Origin: Bretschneidera sinensis
Taxonomy: Eukaryota; Streptophyta; Magnoliopsida; Brassicales; Akaniaceae
Assembly (NCBI GenBank): GCA_023935145.1
Contig: CM043697.1
Span: 58,356,501 to 58,420,500, forward strand
DNA length: 64,000 bases
Direction of reading: 5' to 3'
A model generated the notes under the pieces. That model was not told the origin of the DNA and searched no databases. It worked only from the letters and a program-made list of their open reading frames with translations. The translations under genes and the position numbers were made by a program. Shown here one piece after another: positions 58,490 to 64,000 of this stretch (position 1 is the stretch's first letter; every line of letters starts with the position of its first letter).

Positions 58490-60078
58490 ACGCCATCCAT
58501 AAACACAAACCAATCAAAAATTACCAACTCCAATCCAACCATCAAAAATCTCAACACAAACCCATCCTCCATAACAATATCCAACCAGAAATCCAAACAG
58601 CACCAAATCCAAATCCAAGCAATCAACATAGTCCAAGCATAGTGGATGCAAGAGTTAAAGAAAGCTTACCAACAAGACCCCATGTTGCAGCAGCTGATTA
58701 GCCACTACCATCATGGAGACCTGGACCAATCTCGTTACCAAATCCGGAATGAGCTACTCTTTTACAAGGGTAGGCTACATCTTGGGTTATTGGCACCCTT
58801 CCAGTAGTAGATCCTGCATCAATTCCACAGCAGTCCATTAGGAGGCCACACAGGAGTACAGAAAACACAAGCAAGAATCAAAAAGGAGTTTTACTGGCCT
58901 GGCCTAAGGTATGACGTTCGAACACACATCAGAGAGTGTGATGTATGCCAAAAAAGCAAAGTTGAAGCCCTCCTCCCATCGGGGTTGCTCCAGCCTTTGC
59001 CCATTCCTACCAAGAATTGGGAAGACATCAGCATGGACTTTATTGAAGGATTACCTCCTTCAGGAGGCAAGACAGTAATCTTTGTGGTGGTGGACAGGTT
59101 AAGTAAATATTCTCACTTTATGCCTATTACTCACCCATACACAGCTCTAACCGTGGCCAAGGTGTTCATGGACAATGTTTTTAAATTACATGGTTTACCA
59201 CTAACCATAGTAAGTGATCGAGATCTTGTGTTCACTGGCAATTTTTGGAGAGAAATGTTCAGGTTATGTGGAACAGATCTGTTACTCAGTACAGCCTATC
59301 ATCCTCAAACGAATGGACAAACAGAATCCATGAACAAAGTGCTCGAGTGTTACCTCAGGTGCTTCTCAAATGACAGACCAAAAGACTGGGCTAAGTGGTT
59401 ACATTTAGGTGAGTATTCTTACAATACCTCAGTCAATACATCAACATAAGTATCCCCTTTTGAAGCTGTCTATGGTCAGCCTCCTCCTCGAATGTTACCA
59501 TACGAGTCGGGAGCTACCAAAGTTCAAGCGTTTGATGAAGAACTGCGAAGCCGTGAGTGTATAGCCAAGCTTATCAAGGAAAACTTGCAGAAAGCACAAG
59601 CTAAAATGAAATATTTTTTGCTGATAAGAAAAGAAGGAGCCAAGAGTTTGAAATCAGCGATTTTGTTTACCTCAGGTTAAGGCCGTATCGGCAAACGACA
59701 GTCTCGATGCGAAGGAACTTGAAGATCGCACCGAGGTATTATGGGCTGTTTAAAGTGGTTCGAAAGGTAGGTCAAGTGGCGTATGAACTAGATCTACCCC
59801 CCGAAGCCAAGATCTACTCCGTATTTCATATTTCATGCCTTAAAAGAAAGCGAGGAGAAGGAAAACAAGTATGTGCAAACTTACCGAGTATCACTCTCGA
59901 AGGATCCATGGAACCTGAGCCTTAGAAGATCTTGCAACGGAGACTAAAGAGGAAAGGAAATGTAGCCGAAGTCAAAGTCTTAGTGCAGTGGAATGGCACC
60001 GGCGAGGAGGATGCTACCTAGGAAGACTTAGAAACCCTAAGGAGGTGCTACCTTAACCTCGAGGACAAGGTTTTCTAA
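58490..60078 (+). pseudogene. Chromovirus integrase with C-terminal chromodomain-like tail
   Basis: Zinc-binding domain SPLGGHTGVQKTQ...ECDVCQKSK (58830-58960). The core, open from 58985, reads ISMDFIEGLPPSGG (Asp), TIVSDRDLVFTGNF (Asp) and HPQTNGQTESMNKVLE (Glu): DDE intact. A TAA lies at 59447. After a frame change near 59630 come SMRRNLKIAPRYYGLFKVVR and YSVFHISCLKR, the usual GPF/Y-type end. The tail ILQRRLKRKGNVAEVKVL, VQWNGTGEEDAT (TAG for Trp) and EDLETLRRCY matches the chromodomain found at the end of plant chromovirus integrases. It is thought to guide insertion to marked chromatin; here it is broken. Confidence 0.85.
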
Positions 60079-60089
60079 CAAGGGGCATC
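60079..60089 (+). other. Purine tract before chromovirus 3' LTR
   Basis: CAAGGGGCATC immediately before the LTR; a short tract and the likely plus-strand primer. Confidence 0.55.
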
Positions 60090-60455
60090 TATTATGTGTG
60101 AGGGTTCGAGACTCTTATTATCCAATGTTTGTCTAATGGTGCTAATGTTGTGTCGTTTCACTTTGATTTTAATTGCTCTTATTTCGTTAGCTGAGTCTTT
60201 GTAAGTGGGCCGAGAGGCTCGTGGGTAGTTATTGAGTCCCTGTAGTCCGTTTGAGTCAGTTGTTTCAGTCCGTATTTACTGGGCAATGCCTACGCCGTGT
60301 AATGGTCAGTTATCACCTAGCCTATTTATGTTTGCTATTATTCAATCAAAAGGCACCGAAGCATTCAATTACAGAATATCAAAAGGAAGCCTAGTAACCT
60401 CGAATTACCATAAACAATTCAGTCACTATGATTACATAATTTTACAGCTATAACA
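60090..60455 (+). repeat. Chromovirus 3' LTR
   Basis: 366 bp, partner of 55082-55475 with about 5 per cent differences by eye apart from the 27-base indel. It ends CTATAACA. Confidence 0.9.
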
Positions 60456-60460
60456 TCGAA

Positions 60461-63400
60461 TTTTCCCTCTTTCTCCTTCATGATCCATTCCTCTTTGGAT
60501 AATAACTCAACATACTTTTTTCGGTTTTGAATAGCATAGTTCTTTAATCGTTCAAATTAACTCATAATCTTTTGGGGAAGGGATTGAACTCTTTTGTCCA
60601 TTTTTTTTTTTTCAAATTTTGCTGGATGTCGAAATCTTCTCTGATTTTAACTCTATTTTTCTCTAAATTGGAAGAGTTTAAGTGCTATAACTGTTGATAA
60701 AATCAGAGATTGGGATTTTCTTTGGGGTTTGTTCGTATTCTCTATAAGATTTTGATGGAATTTTCGCTTTCTTTCTTTTCAATTGTATGTGATAAGGTAG
60801 ATTGATGTTTGGGTATGAATTTGTAATAAACTAGGATTTTTTTTTTTAATTTTCGTAGTTTTTTTCTCATATATTTTTCCTTCTCTTCCTTTTTTATCTT
60901 TTTTTTCTTGGTATTTTGATTCATGAATTCATTTCCTCTCTCTCCTCTGTTTGGTTGTAGAGTTAAAGATTCTTTCAATTTCAACACTATTTTTTTTATC
61001 CGAACAGTTGCATCTCCAAAATGTTATTGAATTCAAATTTCCCTTTATATTCTGTTTCTGATTATCTTTTTCAATTTCTTTTATGACAGAGAAATTCTCT
61101 CTATGCTTGATAAGTTTTCCTTTATCTTCTTCTGTTTGGTGGTTGAGAGAGTTGAAAAAATGAAAGGAAAGGTCTGAGTTTCATAGGGTTTTTTTTTTTC
61201 TTTCTATTTTCATATGTTGATTCATTTTCAGGTTTTAGTTGGTTTTGCTTGAAATCTAGTTGCTGAGTTTTTTTAGTTATTTAAGAAATGATGTTTACAA
61301 GCTTCTTATGAAGTAGGTAAAATTTTCTCCCTCTGGCCTGATATGTTGTTTAGTTAATGAGAAAGTGTGAGGAAACATTTTAATTCTTACATTTATTCTG
61401 CAATTTCTTTGCAGTAATTTAATTATGCTTGGGTGTATAAAAAAATTAATTATGTTTAGGGCTTAGTAGTTAAGAAACCTGTTTTCTTTTTAACTATGCT
61501 TCATGAATGGCCATTTTGATATCCCAGAGTTCTCATTTGGGGAGTTGGATGAGTTGCAGGCACAATCTATGTTTTTCAATTCAATGCCTTGAAAATTGAA
61601 ATAAAAGAAAAGAAATTAGGGAGGGAGAGATGAAGTTCCAGGCCAAAACCTGGTGATGGAGAAGAAACTTGGAAACGACAATGAGCATAAACTATGATAT
61701 CTTACCTCTCTTGAATTGGCTAATAAATACCCAAATCTCTTGAAATGTTGCACTCAATTGTATCTTAATAAATCCCTGTGTAATTGATTTGATCATTTTA
61801 TCTCCTTTTTATCTTTCAATTATTTGAGAAATCCAGTCTATAATGAAGCTCTTGATTTGCTATTGTTTCTTTTCTATCAATTGAAAATTGATTATGTCTA
61901 TGATAAGGAAACATATTTTCCTTTTGAATGTAATGAAACTAGCAGATGTTTTTTATATTGATTTCATGATACTCTTTTATTTTTAGGATTGTAATCAAGC
62001 ATTGAGTTCATTGTGATTTGTGAGGATCATTTCATCTATTCAATGTAGGAGATCCGCAGCACTTTGGTTCTATAAAAACACATTCATATATGTATTGATT
62101 CTCATTGGTCATCTTGATAAGTCATTAGTCAATGAGAATCATGTTTATGAGGTTTGTAACGACGAAAATTCTTTGACATCGATCTCTTCACTTCATATTC
62201 TTAGTATATTTGAGAGTTTATATTCTACAGGTTTCCGTTTCCATTAGTGAGAATTCCTTTCTCTCCCCAAGAAAATAATTTACACTCCGTTTTGTGTTTT
62301 GATCCTCCAACAAAAACACTAAATTATTATGAGTAGTTTCCATTATCTTTTTTTTATTTTATCATGTTCATTGAAAATAATCATCAGGTTTGTTTCAAAA
62401 GAATTTTCTTTGATTATGATGTTATTCACTTCTCTTTCACGTTTACTATCGGCATGCAAAAGATGGGAGCAAATTTCAAACATGTAATTATGTTTAATCA
62501 ATACGATATTTGTTGCACATGTGTTCATAAAATTAAAAATATTTTTTATTATTTTATTTTATTAGCCTCATATTTATTTAATTTCATTAAAGAACATACC
62601 AATACATCTTTATCACGCATGAAACATCTCTCATCGTTGGATAGCATTATAAAAGAGAAAAGTGAGATATTTTTTTATCAAATGGTAGAAAATGATTTGT
62701 GTCATGTATTTTCTATGAAACTCGACTAGACATAAAACTTTGGGTAAATTACACATACCTTTTTGGAGGTAACATATAATTGTAAACTATCTCTTGCATT
62801 TTTTAAACCTTCACTTACATCTCCTGATAGAAAAGATTAAATTTGATTTCATATGATTTCATGTGATTAAATTCTTCTACTATGGGGTGTAAGTGCTTCC
62901 ACTCCTTAGTAGGAAAGATTAAATTTAATTTTATGTTATTCCATGTGATTAAACTTTCTTATCAGGAAGTATAAATGAAGGTTTAAAAAATGTAAGAAAT
63001 GTGCTTACCATTATACGTTACCTCAAAGGAGGTCTATATAATTTATCCTAAGATTTTTTGATAACATAGATTGGTCCGGGTTGAACATAAATAATTCAAA
63101 AAATAATTAACAACACTAAAACTATGCTTATTAACTCCTTTAGCAAAGTCCAATATAAATACCAGGCTATGAAAAGCAATCAGGCTTGCTCATTTGCACC
63201 AGATGTTTGTTATACATATCAAAGTTGTAAATTTCGCATTAGATAGTGTTTGGGTTTAGCTATTTAAATGAAACGTTTTGATTTCGGTTCATTTCGATAC
63301 GTTGTTTTGAATTTGACGATATTTTCAAATACATACTTGTCAAATTATATATATTTAGAATATATATATATATATATAATTATAAATATAAATCATAAGA

Positions 63401-64000
63401 AAATAATTACCATTCAAATATATGAATTAATCCTATCATTTTTTTTGCTTTAAAATGAATTATAATTTTTTTGGTATAAATCTAAATTGAGATTTTTTTC
63501 TTACTACCAAATTACATATTTTTCATAAATATATAGGGAAAATTACATTACATTACCTCTAAATTTGCTGAAATAACATTGACATACAAAACATTTTTAA
63601 AACCCATAATACACCCCAAAACATCAATTTTCGCCGTCAAGTAGCCCCAAAATGAATTTATTTGAAGAATCAAAATTTTAATTGGATATTACTTTTCATG
63701 ATGCCCAAATTACCCTTAGTGTTTAAATATCTTCAAGTGATTATGATAAATTTAATAATTCTATTTATCAATTATTTATTTCAAAATTGTTTATAACAAA
63801 AAAATTTAGATTATTTGAATTCATATTTTTCTATAAAAAAACATGCAGTATTATTTTAATTTTTAAAATAGAAAGTTTGTCTTTGATTTTTATTTTATAA
63901 TGATCTTTGATATACGTTTATTTGAGATGTTAGACTATTTAATTTTATAAAAAAATATATCAACAAACTTTTCATTTAAAATATTTATTTTTTATGATTG
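60461..64000. other. AT-rich stretch, no gene recognised
   Basis: T-rich tracts near 60600-61200 and many short frames. The frame 62364-62729 (121 codons) has no motif I know and a composition like the surrounding DNA. A MITE-like element lies at 62738-63052. From about 63533 (GGGAAAATTACATTACATTACC) to 63720 (CAAATTACCCTTAG) another MITE-like segment is possible but not convincing. Confidence 0.5.
62738..63052. mobile_element. MITE-like element with inverted terminal repeats
   Basis: About 315 bp. The left end CTTTGGGTAAATTACACATA... and the reverse complement of the right end CTTAGGATAAATTATATAGACC agree over about 90 bases with gaps (both continue into GAGGTAAC and TTTTTTAAACCTTCA). The inner halves also pair (GAAAGATTAAATTT direct copies at 62828 and 62911). 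There is no coding capacity. The superfamily is not clear; no target duplication was identified. Confidence 0.7.

Larger units (their letters stand above)
55082..60455 (+). mobile_element. Chromovirus-type Ty3/gypsy element, short LTRs (Reina-like)
   Basis: Complete plus-strand element of 5,374 bp: LTRs of 394 and 366 bp, initiator-Met primer site, one long gag-pol frame, and a tail resembling a chromodomain. The flanks TCAAA (55077-55081) and TCGAA (60456-60460) differ by one base, a decayed target duplication. LTR ends TGTTAT...ATAACA are perfect inverted repeats in the 5' copy; the 3' copy has TATTAT. The compact size and short LTRs fit the Reina clade of chromoviruses; the clade is inferred, the chromovirus class is firmer. 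About six stops and two frame changes: the best-preserved gag-pol in the window. Confidence 0.85.

Noticed and set aside
62364..62729. Plus-strand frame of 121 codons as a host gene
   Set aside because: AT-driven composition, no recognised domain, no sequence support for a transcript.
1..64000. tRNA, rRNA or other RNA genes
   Set aside because: None recognised by eye. The primer-binding sites are short tRNA-complementary stretches, not tRNA genes. A tRNA scan would settle this.

Overview
This window is nested, decayed plant retrotransposon DNA, with no host gene I can identify. The lineages present (Athila, Tat, Sirevirus-type Copia and chromovirus) and the AT-rich spacers point to a flowering plant, probably a eudicot. 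Family names come from protein motifs read by eye; no database search was run.

Layout. 1-20440 is the right part of an Athila-type Ty3/gypsy element whose 5' end lies outside the window. Inside its pol gene a segment of about 1,185 bp, running from the region before the reverse transcriptase (RT) to just after it, has become a satellite-like array: a partial copy, eleven full units, and a twelfth that runs on into the only RNase H, integrase, env-like region and 3' LTR. The units have a higher-order order of about four. 20441-20888 is a fragment of a long LTR (family S). 20889-about 34520 is a Sirevirus-like Copia element with a 5' LTR, gag, and pol with a duplicated integrase segment; it has an env-like stub but no 3' LTR. 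Its gag is split by a complete element with gag but no pol (TR-GAG type, 23516-29492, minus strand, target-site duplication GGTTA).

36265-52975 is a complete Tat-lineage element on the minus strand (target-site duplication AGCAG). It has an extra RNase H and, near its 3' LTR, an oppositely transcribed gene with its own TATA box and introns. It carries two insertions: an unidentified LTR-like block (about 39377-42103), and a solo LTR of family S (target-site duplication CACAT) which itself contains an inverted second solo LTR of the same family (target-site duplication GGTAA). The pair looks like a 3.6-kb palindrome but is two ordinary insertions. 55082-60455 is a compact chromovirus with short LTRs and a C-terminal chromodomain-like tail.

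The remaining stretches (34526-36259, 52981-55076, 60461-64000) are AT-rich and hold microsatellites, one local duplication and one MITE-like element. All large reading frames carry stops or frameshifts, so none of the elements looks able to move on its own. The order of insertion can be read from the nesting: family S before Athila and the Copia element; the Copia element before TR-GAG; Tat before the outer S LTR, and that before the inner S LTR.
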